64,000 nt of DNA from DASXSB01 sp036506275 (GTDB lineage Bacteria > Methylomirabilota > Methylomirabilia > Rokubacteriales > CSP1-6), in contig DASXSB010000030.1 of assembly GCA_036506275.1 (NCBI GenBank), positions 72,783-136,782 on the forward strand. The letters run 5' to 3'. The notes beneath the pieces were generated by a model. It did no database searches and was not told the origin of the DNA. It was given only the letters and a program-made list of their open reading frames with translations. Below are positions 43,986 through 52,462 of this stretch, in pieces. The position numbers and the translations under genes were made by a program. How positions within the stretch are numbered: position 1 is the stretch's first letter; every line of letters begins with the position of its first letter.

Positions 43986-44998
43986 CCGACGGCGGCGAAA
44001 ACGAGCTGGTGGCGGCCATCCGGAAGATCGCCGGCGTCGGGGGCGCCGGCGTCCGCGTGGGCATCGGCGACGACTGCGCGGTGCTGGAGCCGACGCCGGG
44101 CGCATTGCTTCTCGCCACCACCGACCTCCTCGTCGAGGACGTCCACTTCCGCCGTCGCTATGCGACGCCCGCCGACATCGGATGGAAGGCGCTCGCCGTC
44201 AACCTCTCCGATATCGCGTCCATGGGGGGACGCCCGCGCTGGGCGCTCGTCGCCCTCGCCTGCCCCGACGACGTCGACCCCGCGGCCGTACAGGCGTTCT
44301 ACGAGAGCGCACGGTCGCTCGCGGACGCGCATGAGGTCACCCTCGTCGGCGGAGACACGTCGGTATCGACGGCGGGCTGGATCGTCAACGTGACCTTGCT
44401 CGGCGAGACGACGATACCTCCGCTCCTTCGCGGCGGCGCTCGGGCCGGGGACGTCGTCGCCGTGACGGGGACGCTCGGACGCTCGGCGGCCGGGTTGGCG
44501 CTCCTCACGCACGGTGGCGCCGTCGCCGGCCTCGACCCCGACCGCGCCGCCGCCGCCGTGGCCGCCCACCTCCGCCCCCGTCCGCGCGTCGCGGAAGGAC
44601 GCTGGCTGGCGGGGGCGAGCGGCGTGACGGCGATGATGGACCTGTCGGATGGGCTCGCCACCGATCTCCCGCGCCTGGTGACGGAGAGCGGCGTCGGCGC
44701 CCGCGTGGAGCTGGCCCGCTTGCCCGTCGACGCCGCCGCCCAGGCGGTGGCGCGCGTCCTGGGTGCGGACGCGGCGGCGTGGGCGACGGGAGGCGGCGAG
44801 GACTACGAGCTCCTGGTAACGTGCGACCGCGGCGCCTTCGATCGTCTCGCGGAAGGCCTGGCGAGCGCCACCGGCGTGCCGTTGCGCGCGGTGGGCGAGG
44901 TGGAGACGGACGCGGGGATCCGCTACGTCGACGCCGCCGGCGCGCCGGTGGCGGTGCGCGCCGGGTTCGAGCACTTCCGCGACGGAGCGCGGCGATGA
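43982..44998 (+). CDS. thiL: Thiamine-monophosphate kinase
   Basis: It phosphorylates thiamine phosphate to the active cofactor thiamine pyrophosphate. The 338-residue PurM/AIR-synthase-fold enzyme shows GIGDDCAVLEPTPG, TTDLLVEDVHFRRRYATPADIGWKALAVNLSDIASMGG, LVGGDTSVS, VAVTGTLGRSAAGL, MMDLSDGLATDLPRL and GGGEDYELLVTC, all hallmarks of ThiL. It overlaps trpG and the following CBS-domain gene (both ATGA). Confidence 0.96.
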   Translation: MTDGGENELVAAIRKIAGVGGAGVRVGIGDDCAVLEPTPGALLLATTDLLVEDVHFRRRYATPADIGWKALAVNLSDIASMGGRPRWALVALACPDDVDPAAVQAFYESARSLADAHEVTLVGGDTSVSTAGWIVNVTLLGETTIPPLLRGGARAGDVVAVTGTLGRSAAGLALLTHGGAVAGLDPDRAAAAVAAHLRPRPRVAEGRWLAGASGVTAMMDLSDGLATDLPRLVTESGVGARVELARLPVDAAAQAVARVLGADAAAWATGGGEDYELLVTCDRGAFDRLAEGLASATGVPLRAVGEVETDAGIRYVDAAGAPVAVRAGFEHFRDGARR

Positions 44999-46272
44999 GC
45001 GACAACGTCGTGTTGCGTCTTCTCCTGCTCGTGCTTCTCGTCGTCTGTTCGGGCATCCTCACCGGCGCCGAGGCCGCGTACTTCTCGCTGGGGCGCGCTC
45101 GCCTGCGGCGGATGACGGCCAGGACCGACGGCGGAAGCTCCGCGCCCTCGCTGCTGATTGCGCGCCCCAACGACCTTCTCGTCACGCTCCTCGTCGGCAT
45201 CACGCTGATCAACATCGGGGCGGCCGCCATCGCCGCCACCCTCGCCGACCACGTCTTCGGAGACCGCTACGGCCTCGTGGTGGAGATGCTGGTGATGATC
45301 CTCGTCCTCACCACATTCGGCGAGGTCCTCCCCATGACCATCGCCGTCAAGCGACCCGAAGCGTTCCTGGCGGTGGTCCATCGACCGGTGAGCTGGCTCG
45401 GGACCGCGCTGTCCCCGGTGCGCGCGGTCCTCACCGCCCTCACCTCGCTCACCGTGCGCGCCCTCGGACGGGAGCGACAGACGCAGCCGCAGCTCAGCGA
45501 GGACGAGCTGCGCACGCTCGTCGACGTGGGCGCCAGCGAGGGCGTGGTCGAGCGCGAAGAGCGGGAGATGATCCACAAGGTCTTCCAGCTCGAGGACACG
45601 GTGGTGCGCTCGCTCATGGTGCCGCGGACGGACATGTTCTGTCTCGACGTCGAGGCGCCGCCCGCCGACATCCTTCCCGCCCTCCGCGAACAGCTCCACT
45701 CGCGGGTGCCCGTGTACGAGGGCTCTATCGACGTCATCGTGGGCGTGCTCTACACGAAGGATCTCCTGCCCTACGTGGGCGGCCTCCCCGCCGACTTCGA
45801 TCTCCGCGCCCGCCTCCACCCGCCCTACTTCGTGCCGGAGTCGAAGCGGGCGGATGCGCTGCTCCAGGAGTTCCAGGCCAAGAAGCTCCACCTCGCCATC
45901 GTGGTCGACGAGTTCGGAGGGACGGCCGGGCTCGTCTCCCTGGAGGATCTCCTCGAGGAGCTGGTGGGAGAGATCGCCGACGAATTCGACGAGCCCGAGC
46001 GCCTCATCCAGCGCCTCGACGAGAGGACGTTCCGGGTCGCCGGCAAGCTCTCCATCGAAGAGCTGAACGCCGCCACCGGGCTCGAGATCTCCGACCTCGA
46101 ATACGACACCGTAGGCGGCTGGGTGCTGCACCTCTTCGGCCGGGTTCCGCGCAAGGCGGAGCGCCTCGAGACCCCGCAGGTGGCGCTCACGGTGGAGAAG
46201 GTCGAGCGGACGCGCGTGGTGGAGGTCCTCGTCACGCTGCGAGCGCCCGCCCCGGGGGAAGTGGCGGCATGA
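44995..46272 (+). CDS. CNNM/CorC-type transporter-associated protein with CBS domains (first copy)
   Basis: This 425-residue inner-membrane protein belongs to the DUF21-CBS-CorC_HlyC family, implicated in magnesium/cobalt efflux. It has a DUF21 membrane domain with three to four helices (about 1-140, including GAEAAYFSLGRARLRRM). Then come a CBS pair (about 205-325, MVPRTDMFCLDVEAP and FQAKKLHLAIVVDEFGGTAGLVSLEDLLEELVGEI) and a C-terminal CorC_HlyC domain (FRVAGKLSIEELNAATGLEI). It overlaps thiL and its own paralogue downstream, both through ATGA. Confidence 0.9.
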   Translation: MSDNVVLRLLLLVLLVVCSGILTGAEAAYFSLGRARLRRMTARTDGGSSAPSLLIARPNDLLVTLLVGITLINIGAAAIAATLADHVFGDRYGLVVEMLVMILVLTTFGEVLPMTIAVKRPEAFLAVVHRPVSWLGTALSPVRAVLTALTSLTVRALGRERQTQPQLSEDELRTLVDVGASEGVVEREEREMIHKVFQLEDTVVRSLMVPRTDMFCLDVEAPPADILPALREQLHSRVPVYEGSIDVIVGVLYTKDLLPYVGGLPADFDLRARLHPPYFVPESKRADALLQEFQAKKLHLAIVVDEFGGTAGLVSLEDLLEELVGEIADEFDEPERLIQRLDERTFRVAGKLSIEELNAATGLEISDLEYDTVGGWVLHLFGRVPRKAERLETPQVALTVEKVERTRVVEVLVTLRAPAPGEVAA

Positions 46273-47522
46273 TGCTCTTCTGGCTGGCCGCGATATGCCT
46301 GGTGGCCACGATGTTCTTCTCGGCGGCGGAGATGGCGTTCATCGCCGCCAACCGCCTGCGCCTGCGCCACCTCGCCGAGGAAGGCCACCACGTCGCCGCC
46401 GAGTACCTGGAGGCCTTCCGTCGCCCCGAGCGCGTCCTCTCCACGGCGATGATGGGTGTCACCGTCTCCCACATCATCGCCTCTTCCGCGGTCACGTGGA
46501 GCATGCTGCCCTATCTGGGAGCGGCGGCGCCTCTCACCGTGACCCTCGTCATGACGCCGGTGATGCTCGTGTTCGGCGAGATCATGCCGAAAGCGGTCGC
46601 CCGCGAGTGGGCGACCACGCTCATTCTCAGATTCTGGCGCCCGCTCACGTGGACGTCCGTTCTGCTCGCCCCCTTCGTGACGCTCGCGAACTACATCGTG
46701 CGCGTCGTCCTCAAGCTCGTGGGCGGGGGGCCGCCCGACCTCCGGCATTTCGTCTCCCGCGAGGAGCTGAAAGCGCTCTTGCAGATGGAGCCCGGGGAAG
46801 CGGACGTCACCACCCAGGAAGCCGAGATGATCGACAAGATCTTCGATCTCGGCGACACCACCGTGCGCGAAGTCATGGTTCCCCTCGTCGACGTCGCCAT
46901 ACTGCCCGAGGACGCGTCGCCCGCGGACGCCATCGACCTCGTCCAGCGCCGCGGGTTCTCGCGCCTGCCCATCTATCGCGAGCGCGAGACGAACGTGGTG
47001 GGGTTGGTGGCGGCCATGGATCTGTTGCGGCGAGGCGCGGAAGTGGGGCGGGTGGACGAGCTGATGCGGCAACCGTACTATGTGCCGGAAACCAAGCGCA
47101 TCGACGACCTGCTGCGCGAGATGCAGCGGGCGCGCATTCACATGGCGGTGGTGGTGGACGAGTATGGCGGAAGCACGGGCGTGGTGACGCTGGAAGACAT
47201 CGTCGAGCAGATCGTGGGCGAGATCCAGGACGAGCACGATCGCGCGTCCGCGTCCGTGGAGCGCCTCCCCGACGGCAGCTACTGGGTGGCCGCGCGCGCG
47301 CACATCGACGAGGTCAACGAGACGCTCGACTGGTCGCTGCCCAAGCAGGACTACGAGACGATCGCCGGCCTCGTCCTCGCCACCCTCCACCGCATTCCGC
47401 GCACGGGCGAGGAGTTCCAGATCCCCGGGTACACGATCACGGTGCTCCAGGCCGACGGTCGCCGCGTGGTGGCCGTGAAGATCGCGCCCACTCGTCCCTC
47501 CGCACCCCTCCTCGCCTCGTAG
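46269..47522 (+). CDS. CNNM/CorC-type transporter-associated protein with CBS domains (second copy)
   Basis: This 417-residue paralogue of the preceding gene has the same DUF21-CBS-CBS-CorC_HlyC layout: MFFSAAEMAFIAANRLRLRH in the membrane domain, VREVMVPLVDVAIL and MAVVVDEYGGSTGVVTLEDIVEQIVGEI in the CBS pair, and YWVAARAHIDEVNETLDWSL in the C-terminal domain. The two proteins are clearly divergent, so this is an old duplication. They are translationally coupled and may form a heteromer. Confidence 0.9.
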   Translation: MMLFWLAAICLVATMFFSAAEMAFIAANRLRLRHLAEEGHHVAAEYLEAFRRPERVLSTAMMGVTVSHIIASSAVTWSMLPYLGAAAPLTVTLVMTPVMLVFGEIMPKAVAREWATTLILRFWRPLTWTSVLLAPFVTLANYIVRVVLKLVGGGPPDLRHFVSREELKALLQMEPGEADVTTQEAEMIDKIFDLGDTTVREVMVPLVDVAILPEDASPADAIDLVQRRGFSRLPIYRERETNVVGLVAAMDLLRRGAEVGRVDELMRQPYYVPETKRIDDLLREMQRARIHMAVVVDEYGGSTGVVTLEDIVEQIVGEIQDEHDRASASVERLPDGSYWVAARAHIDEVNETLDWSLPKQDYETIAGLVLATLHRIPRTGEEFQIPGYTITVLQADGRRVVAVKIAPTRPSAPLLAS

Positions 47523-47567
47523 CAAGCCGAGCTGTCGCCGTTGGCGATGGCGCAAAGGAGACCGCAG

Positions 47568-48242
47568 ATGGCTGGTTCCATGGTGAAGATTCCGACCAAC
47601 GGCACGACGACCGATGGGTATCTCGCCACCCCCGCCGCCGGCAAGGGCCCCGGCGTGATCGTGATCCAGGAATGGTGGGGACTGGTCGGGCACATCAAGA
47701 ACGTGTGCGATCGCTTCGCGGCCGAGGGCTTCAGCGCCCTCGCCCCCGATCTCTATCACGGCCAGACCGCCTCCGAGCCCGACGGCGCCGGCAAGCTGTT
47801 CATGGCGCTGAACATCGCCCAGGCCGAAAAAGACCTGCGCGGGGCCGCGAAGTTCCTCGGCGGGCACTCCTCGACGGCGAAGATCGGCGCCGTGGGCTTC
47901 TGCATGGGCGGCCAGCTCGCGCTGTTCGCGGGAACGCTGAACCCATCGGTGGGAGCGGTGGTCGACTTCTACGGGATCCATCCCAACGTGAAGCCGGACT
48001 ACACGAAGCTCTCCGGTCCCGTGCTCGGTCTCTTCGCGGAGAAGGACCAGTTCGTGACTCCGCAAACGGCGCGCGAGGTGGACGCGGCGATCAAGAAGGC
48101 GGGGAAGACGTCGGAGATCTACATCTACCCGAACGTGGATCACGCTTTCTTCAACGACGAGCGGCCCGACGCCTACGACAAGGCGGCCGCCCAGGACGCG
48201 TGGCGACGCACGCTCGCCTTCTTCCGCCAGCACCTCAAGTAA
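47568..48242 (+). CDS. Dienelactone hydrolase family protein
   Basis: This is a 224-residue alpha/beta hydrolase. The nucleophile is Cys112 in GFCMGGQ, with Asp160 (AEKDQFVTP) and His192 (NVDHAFFND) completing the triad and Glu36 (IVIQEWWGL) in the position that activates the cysteine in dienelactone hydrolase. That enzyme opens dienelactones during chlorocatechol breakdown, but most family members have unknown ester or lactone substrates. The ATG at 47568 is chosen because AAAGGAG lies 7 bases upstream. It converges on the ribosomal operon. Confidence 0.9.
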   Translation: MAGSMVKIPTNGTTTDGYLATPAAGKGPGVIVIQEWWGLVGHIKNVCDRFAAEGFSALAPDLYHGQTASEPDGAGKLFMALNIAQAEKDLRGAAKFLGGHSSTAKIGAVGFCMGGQLALFAGTLNPSVGAVVDFYGIHPNVKPDYTKLSGPVLGLFAEKDQFVTPQTAREVDAAIKKAGKTSEIYIYPNVDHAFFNDERPDAYDKAAAQDAWRRTLAFFRQHLK

Positions 48243-48256
48243 ACGGCGCGCGCCGT
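48243..48256. other. 14-bp palindrome between the convergent DLH and rplQ genes
   Basis: ACGGCGCGCGCCGT begins at the base after the hydrolase stop and sits in the 31-base gap between two convergent transcription units. Neither side has a U-tract, so a terminator role is only possible. Confidence 0.3.
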
Positions 48257-48273
48257 AAGAGGCGTGCGCGGCG

Positions 48274-48753
48274 TCAGGCGGAGGCGGCGGCCGCCTTCGG
48301 CTTCTTCTTCCGCTTGGCGCCCGCCGCCGGCGCTTCGCCGCGCGGCGCCTTTTCCTTCTTGTCGCCCTTGGTCTTGCCCTTGTCGGTGGGCGTCTCCACG
48401 CGGTCCACGAGCTCGAGGAGGACCATGGGAGCGGCGTCGCCGCGGCGGACGCCGGTCTTGATGACGCGCGTGTAGCCGCCGTTCCGGTCCGCGAAGCGGG
48501 CGGCGATGGTGTCGAAGAGCCGGCCCACCACTTCGGTGTCGGGCACCATCGACAGCACTTGCCGCCGCGCGTGCAGGTTCTCTCGCTTGGCGAGCGTGAT
48601 GAGGTGCTCGGCGAGACCGCGCACGGCCTTCGCTTTCGCCTCCGTGGTCGCGATGCGCTCGTGACGGAAGAAGGCGACGAGGAGGTTGCGGAACAGCGCC
48701 CACCGATGCTGGGTGAGGCGACCGAGCTTGAAACCGTCCTTGCGATGCCTCAC
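48274..48753 (-). CDS. rplQ: 50S ribosomal protein L17
   Basis: This is the last gene of the alpha operon, encoding a large-subunit protein near the exit tunnel. MRHRKDGFKLGRLTQHRWALFRNL and RIATTEAKAKAVRGLAEHLITLAKR are diagnostic. At 159 residues it is about 40 longer than typical; the extra C-terminus (from about residue 118) is a Lys/Ala/Pro tail. The start overlaps the rpoA stop. Confidence 0.96.
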   Translation of the reverse strand: MRHRKDGFKLGRLTQHRWALFRNLLVAFFRHERIATTEAKAKAVRGLAEHLITLAKRENLHARRQVLSMVPDTEVVGRLFDTIAARFADRNGGYTRVIKTGVRRGDAAPMVLLELVDRVETPTDKGKTKGDKKEKAPRGEAPAAGAKRKKKPKAAAASA

Positions 48754-49733
48754 CGGGGGGTCGCTCCCCGCCCGAGGGCACCCAGCAAGTTGGGATCGAT
48801 CCGCATGCCGAGAGAGAGGCCGAGGGAGGCGAGGGCGGCCTTGATCTCGTCGATGGATTTCTCGCCGAGGTTCTTCACGTGCTCGAGATCGGCCTCCGTC
48901 TTCTGCACGAGATCGGCGACGACGTGGAGCTCGGCGTTCTTGAGGGCGTTCACGGCGCGCGCGGGCAGGGGCAGCTCCTCCAGCGTCTTGCCGAGGGCCT
49001 CGCGCAGGAACTCCTCGCCGGAAGCGCCCTCGGCGTCGCTGTCCTCGTCGCTCACGCCCGCTCGCAACGGGCTGAAATGATCCTTGAGGTACATCGAGGA
49101 CCGCGTGAGCGCGTCGTCCGGGCTCACGGAGCCGTTCGTCCAGATCTCGAGGATCAGCTTCTCGTAGTCGGTGATCTTGCCCAGGCGCGACATCTCCACG
49201 TTGTAGGACACGCGCGTGATGGGCGAGTAGGCGGCGTCGAGCGGGAGGGCACCCGCGGGCACCGCCGCCGTTTTCCGATCCACCGCCTCGTAGCCGCGCC
49301 CGATCCCGATGCCCAGCTCCATCACCACCTGCGTGGCGGACTCGATGGTGAAGAGGTGGATCTCGGGGTTCACGATCTCCACGTCCACCTCGGGCACGTC
49401 AGCGCCCGTCACCGCGCGCGGACCCGTAACCTCGATCTTGAGCGTGCGCGGCTCGCCGGACGGGACCTGGATGGCGAGCTTCTTCAGATTGAGGAGGACG
49501 TCGGGGATGTTCTCGGTCACGCCCGGGATCTTCGCGTCCGCGCTCTTGACGCCCTCGATGCGCACCCACGAAACGGCGGCGCCGGGCACGATGGCGAGGA
49601 GCGTGCGTCGGAGGGCGTTCCCCACCGTGAGGGCGTAGCCCTTCTCGAACGGCTCCGCCACCAGGCGGCCGTAGCGATCGCTCAGGATCTCCCACTCCAC
49701 CTTCTTCGGCCTCTGGAACGGAATACGTGGCAT
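48750..49733 (-). CDS. rpoA: RNA polymerase alpha subunit
   Basis: This 327-residue alpha subunit dimerises to nucleate RNA polymerase assembly. The N-terminal domain contains FEKGYALTVGNALRRTLL and ITPVSYNVE-like (ITRVSYNVEMSR) segments. An acidic linker (DEDSDAEGASGEEF) leads to the C-terminal DNA/activator-binding domain with LPLPARAVNALKNAELHVVADLV and LEHVKNLGEKSIDEIKAAL. It lies between rpsD and rplQ as in the alpha operon. Confidence 0.98.
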   Translation of the reverse strand: MPRIPFQRPKKVEWEILSDRYGRLVAEPFEKGYALTVGNALRRTLLAIVPGAAVSWVRIEGVKSADAKIPGVTENIPDVLLNLKKLAIQVPSGEPRTLKIEVTGPRAVTGADVPEVDVEIVNPEIHLFTIESATQVVMELGIGIGRGYEAVDRKTAAVPAGALPLDAAYSPITRVSYNVEMSRLGKITDYEKLILEIWTNGSVSPDDALTRSSMYLKDHFSPLRAGVSDEDSDAEGASGEEFLREALGKTLEELPLPARAVNALKNAELHVVADLVQKTEADLEHVKNLGEKSIDEIKAALASLGLSLGMRIDPNLLGALGRGATPR

Positions 49734-49754
49734 ATCTGCGTGCGCTCGCTTCCC

Positions 49755-50378
49755 TTACTTGCTGTAGAGCTCGACGATGAGTTGCTCCGCCACCGGAATC
49801 TGGATGTCCTCGCGCAGGGGCAGGCTCCGCACCACGCCCCGCTTCTCGTTGGGATCGACCTCCAGCCATTGCGGTACCTGACCGCGGCCGGCATTGAGGT
49901 TGTCGTCGACCCGCGCCTGCAGCTTGGACGTGGCCCGCAGCTGCACGGCGTCGCCCACCTCGAGCAGGTACGACGGCACCGAGACCTTGCGGCCGTTCAC
50001 CTGGAAGTGGCCATGGGCCACCATCTGCCGGCTCTCCCGGCGAGAGGCGGCGAAGCCGAGGCGGTGCACGACGTTGTCGATGCGAAGCTCGAGGAGCTTG
50101 AGGAGATTTTCGCCCGTCACGCCCTTCTCGCGCTCCGCCCACTGGAAGTACTTGCGGAACTGGGACTCGAGCACGCCGTAGATCCGCTTGGCCTTCTGCT
50201 TCTCGCGGAGCTGCACGCCGAAGGGCGTGAGCTTGCCGCGGTTCAGGCCGTGTTGCCCGGGCGGATAGTTCCGGCGCTCGATCGCGCACTTGTCGGTGAA
50301 GCAGCGGGCGCCCTTCAGGAAGAGCTTCATGCCCTCGCGGCGGCACAGCCGGCACTTCGCGTCGCGGTAGCGCGCCAT
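49755..50378 (-). CDS. rpsD: 30S ribosomal protein S4
   Basis: This primary 16S-binding protein also represses the alpha operon in other bacteria. The 207 residues include a zinc-binding N-terminus (CRLCRREG with Cys pairs in ARCFTDKCAIERR), YPPGQHG, LLKLLELRIDNVVHRLGFA and the S4 RNA-binding fold (ARQMV-type: RQMVAHGHFQVNGRKV). A possible regulatory structure lies upstream of rpmJ. Confidence 0.97.
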   Translation of the reverse strand: MARYRDAKCRLCRREGMKLFLKGARCFTDKCAIERRNYPPGQHGLNRGKLTPFGVQLREKQKAKRIYGVLESQFRKYFQWAEREKGVTGENLLKLLELRIDNVVHRLGFAASRRESRQMVAHGHFQVNGRKVSVPSYLLEVGDAVQLRATSKLQARVDDNLNAGRGQVPQWLEVDPNEKRGVVRSLPLREDIQIPVAEQLIVELYSK

Positions 50379-50387
50379 CCCCGCCCC

Positions 50388-50798
50388 CTACACCCGCCGC
50401 CGCTTCGGCGGCCGGCAGCCGTCGTGCGGAATCGGCGTCACGTCGCGGATGGCGGTCACCTCCAGCCCCACCGCCTGCAGGGAACGAATGGCCGCTTCCC
50501 GCCCCGCTCCCGGCCCTTTCACGAAGACCTCGATCTGCTTCAACCCGTACTCCATCGCCTTGCGGGCGGCGATCTCGGCCGCCGTCTGGGCCGCGAAGGG
50601 CGTGCTCTTGCGCGATCCTTTGAAGCCGGCGCTGCCGGCGCTGGACCACGCCACCACGTTCCCCATCTTGTCGGTGAGCGTCACGATGGTGTTGTTGAAG
50701 GTCGCCTGCACGTGCGCGACGCCCGTACGGACCTCGCGCCGCTCGCGCTTCTTGCCGCCCTTCTTGCGGGGTGCTGGCTTGGCTGGCTGGTCGGCCAT
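50388..50798 (-). CDS. rpsK: 30S ribosomal protein S11
   Basis: This 136-residue platform protein has GVAHVQATFNNTIVTLTDKMGNVVAWSSAG and the C-terminal IRDVTPIPHDGCRPPKRRRV. The first 20 residues form a lysine/proline-rich extension of the type seen in other ribosomal proteins here. It sits 9 bases before rpsD. Confidence 0.97.
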   Translation of the reverse strand: MADQPAKPAPRKKGGKKRERREVRTGVAHVQATFNNTIVTLTDKMGNVVAWSSAGSAGFKGSRKSTPFAAQTAAEIAARKAMEYGLKQIEVFVKGPGAGREAAIRSLQAVGLEVTAIRDVTPIPHDGCRPPKRRRV

Positions 50799-50801
50799 AC
50801 G

Positions 50802-51224
50802 TTAGGCTCCTGCCTTCTTGGGCGCGGCCGGGGCCGGCGCCGCCGCCGCCGCGGTGGGCTTCTTCTTGACCATGACGCCGCGCCGGGGCCCCTTGCGCGT
50901 GCGGGCGTTGGTGTGGGTGCGCTGGCCGCGCACGGGCAATCCGCGGCGATGCCGGATGCCGCGATAGGCGCCGATGTCCATCAGGCGCTTCACGTTCATG
51001 GAGAGCTCGCGACGCAGGTCGCCCTCCACCGTGTGCTCGCGCTCGATGATCTCGCGGATGCGCCCGACCTCGTCCTCCGACCACGCCTTCACGCGCTTGT
51101 TCGGATCGATGTTGGCCGTGCGCAGCACGCGGAGCGCGGTCGAGCGCCCGATGCCGTAAATGTACGTGATCGCGACTTCGCCACGCTTCTCGCGCGGTAG
51201 ATCGACTCCCGCCACCCGTGCCAT
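50802..51224 (-). CDS. rpsM: 30S ribosomal protein S13
   Basis: This head protein contacts the P-site tRNA and the B1 bridge. The 140 residues begin MARVAGVDLPREKRGEVAITYIYGIGR. GIRHRRGLPVRGQRTHTNARTRKGP is the conserved C-terminal core, followed by a KKKPTAAAAAPAPAAPKK tail of about 20 residues not found in E. coli. Confidence 0.97.
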   Translation of the reverse strand: MARVAGVDLPREKRGEVAITYIYGIGRSTALRVLRTANIDPNKRVKAWSEDEVGRIREIIEREHTVEGDLRRELSMNVKRLMDIGAYRGIRHRRGLPVRGQRTHTNARTRKGPRRGVMVKKKPTAAAAAPAPAAPKKAGA

Positions 51225-51237
51225 CGCTCTCTCCTGG

Positions 51238-51351
51238 CTAGCCCTGCCGCTGCTTGTGCCGCGGGTTCTTGCAGATGATGCGGACCACGCCCTGCCGCCG
51301 CACCGTCTTGCAGTGCTCGCATCGCGCCTTGATCGACGGTCTCACCTTCAT
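51238..51351 (-). CDS. rpmJ: 50S ribosomal protein L36
   Basis: This is the zinc-binding form of the smallest ribosomal protein, 37 residues. MKVRPSIKARCEHCKTVRRQG continues to RIICKNPRHKQRQG, with three Cys and one His as metal ligands. The frame is open upstream but the ATG at 51351 gives the exact family length. A GGAACGGAAGAGA purine-rich stretch precedes it. Confidence 0.96.
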   Translation of the reverse strand: MKVRPSIKARCEHCKTVRRQGVVRIICKNPRHKQRQG

Positions 51352-51380
51352 GTCTCTTCCGTTCCTATTTCCTATTTCGA

Positions 51381-51451
51381 GCGCCGGCTTTGCCGGCGCC
51401 GTCCCCCGTCCTGGGGGAGGCATCGGAGGGGGCCTCGGTGGCCCCCTCCGA
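51381..51451. other. Three consecutive stem-loops between infA and rpmJ
   Basis: In the 118-base gap, three perfect hairpins stand side by side. The stems are 8 bp (GCGCCGGC, 51381-51399), 6 bp (TCCCCC/GGGGGA, 51402-51418) and 12 bp (TCGGAGGGGGCC, 51423-51451). No U-tract is present. They precede the rpmJ-rpsM-rpsK-rpsD-rpoA-rplQ block in the transcript, where an S4-type or other translational control site would be expected. The 12-bp stem resembles the sequence after the rplR stop. Confidence 0.6.
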
Positions 51452-51469
51452 CGAGATGCCCCCTCCGAA

Positions 51470-51688
51470 TCACTTAAATCGGTACGTAATCCGGCCCCGC
51501 GTGAGGTCGTACGGGGACAGCTCCACCTTCACGCGGTCCCCGGGCAGGATGCGAATGAAGTTCATCCGCATCTTGCCGCTCACGTGCGCGAGCACGCGGT
51601 GGCCGTTCTCGAGCTCCACGCGGAACATCGCGTTCGGCAACGGCTCCACCACGGTGCCCTCCACCTCGATCGCATCTTCTTTCGTCAT
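51470..51688 (-). CDS. infA: Translation initiation factor IF-1
   Basis: This 72-residue S1-like OB-fold protein occupies the A site during initiation. The sequence runs MTKEDAIEVEGTVVEPLPNAMFRVELENG, then VLAHVSGKMRMNFIRILPGDRVKVELSPYDLTRGRITYRFK, complete and canonical. It begins immediately next to the map stop, with no spacer. Confidence 0.98.
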   Translation of the reverse strand: MTKEDAIEVEGTVVEPLPNAMFRVELENGHRVLAHVSGKMRMNFIRILPGDRVKVELSPYDLTRGRITYRFK

Positions 51689-52462
51689 CTAGGGCGCTCC
51701 CGCCGTGCGGCCGGTGACGCTCGTCAGCACTTCGGGGGCGCCGTCCGTTACCGCCACCGTGTGCTCGAAATGGGCGGCGAGGCTCCCGTCCTTGGTAACG
51801 GCGGTCCAGCCGTCGTCGAGAACCTTCACCTCGAAGCTCCCTATCGTCACCATCGGCTCGATCGCGAGGACCATGCCCGGCCGCAATTGCGGGCCCCGCC
51901 CCGGCTCCCCGAAATTCGGGACCTGTGGCTCCTCGTGCAGCGCGCGTCCGATGCCGTGGCCGACGAAGGCGCGCACGACGCCGAAGCCGTGACGCTCCAC
52001 GTGGCTCTGCACCGCATGCGAGATGTCGGACAGGCGACGCCCGGGCCGGCATTGCTCGATGGCGAGGTCGAGGCTTTCGCGGGTGACGTCGAGGAGCTTC
52101 TGGACGTTCGCCGGAACGTCGCCGACCGCGAGCGTGAACGCGCAATCGGCGTAATACCCCTCCACGATACACCCGAGATCAAGGCCGACGATGTCGCCTT
52201 CCTTCACGCGCCGGTGCGCGGATGGGATCCCGTGCACGACCTCCTCGTTGATCGAGATGCACGTGGTAGCGGGGAAGCCGCGGTAGCCCTTGAAGGCGGA
52301 GGCGGCCTGGTGGCGGCGGATGAAGTCGTCGACCTCCTCGTCGATCTCGGCCGTCGAGAGCCCGGGGCGCACGGTCTCTCGGAGCATGTCGACGACGCCC
52401 GCCAGCACGTGACCCGCCTGGCGCATGAACCCGACCTCGCGCGCGGACTTGTAGTAGATCAC
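51689..52462 (-). CDS. map: Methionine aminopeptidase, type I
   Basis: It removes the N-terminal formyl-free methionine from new proteins. The 257-residue enzyme shows INEEVVHGIPS (His), the metal-ligand aspartates in DIVGLDLGCIVEGYYADCAFT, FVGHGIGRALHEEP, and the glutamates in LAIEPMVTIG and AAHFEHTVAVTD. The long upstream open frame is shadow; the GTG at 52462 overlaps the adk stop (GTGA) and starts VIYYKSAREVGFMRQAG as expected. Confidence 0.96.
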   Translation of the reverse strand: MIYYKSAREVGFMRQAGHVLAGVVDMLRETVRPGLSTAEIDEEVDDFIRRHQAASAFKGYRGFPATTCISINEEVVHGIPSAHRRVKEGDIVGLDLGCIVEGYYADCAFTLAVGDVPANVQKLLDVTRESLDLAIEQCRPGRRLSDISHAVQSHVERHGFGVVRAFVGHGIGRALHEEPQVPNFGEPGRGPQLRPGMVLAIEPMVTIGSFEVKVLDDGWTAVTKDGSLAAHFEHTVAVTDGAPEVLTSVTGRTAGAP

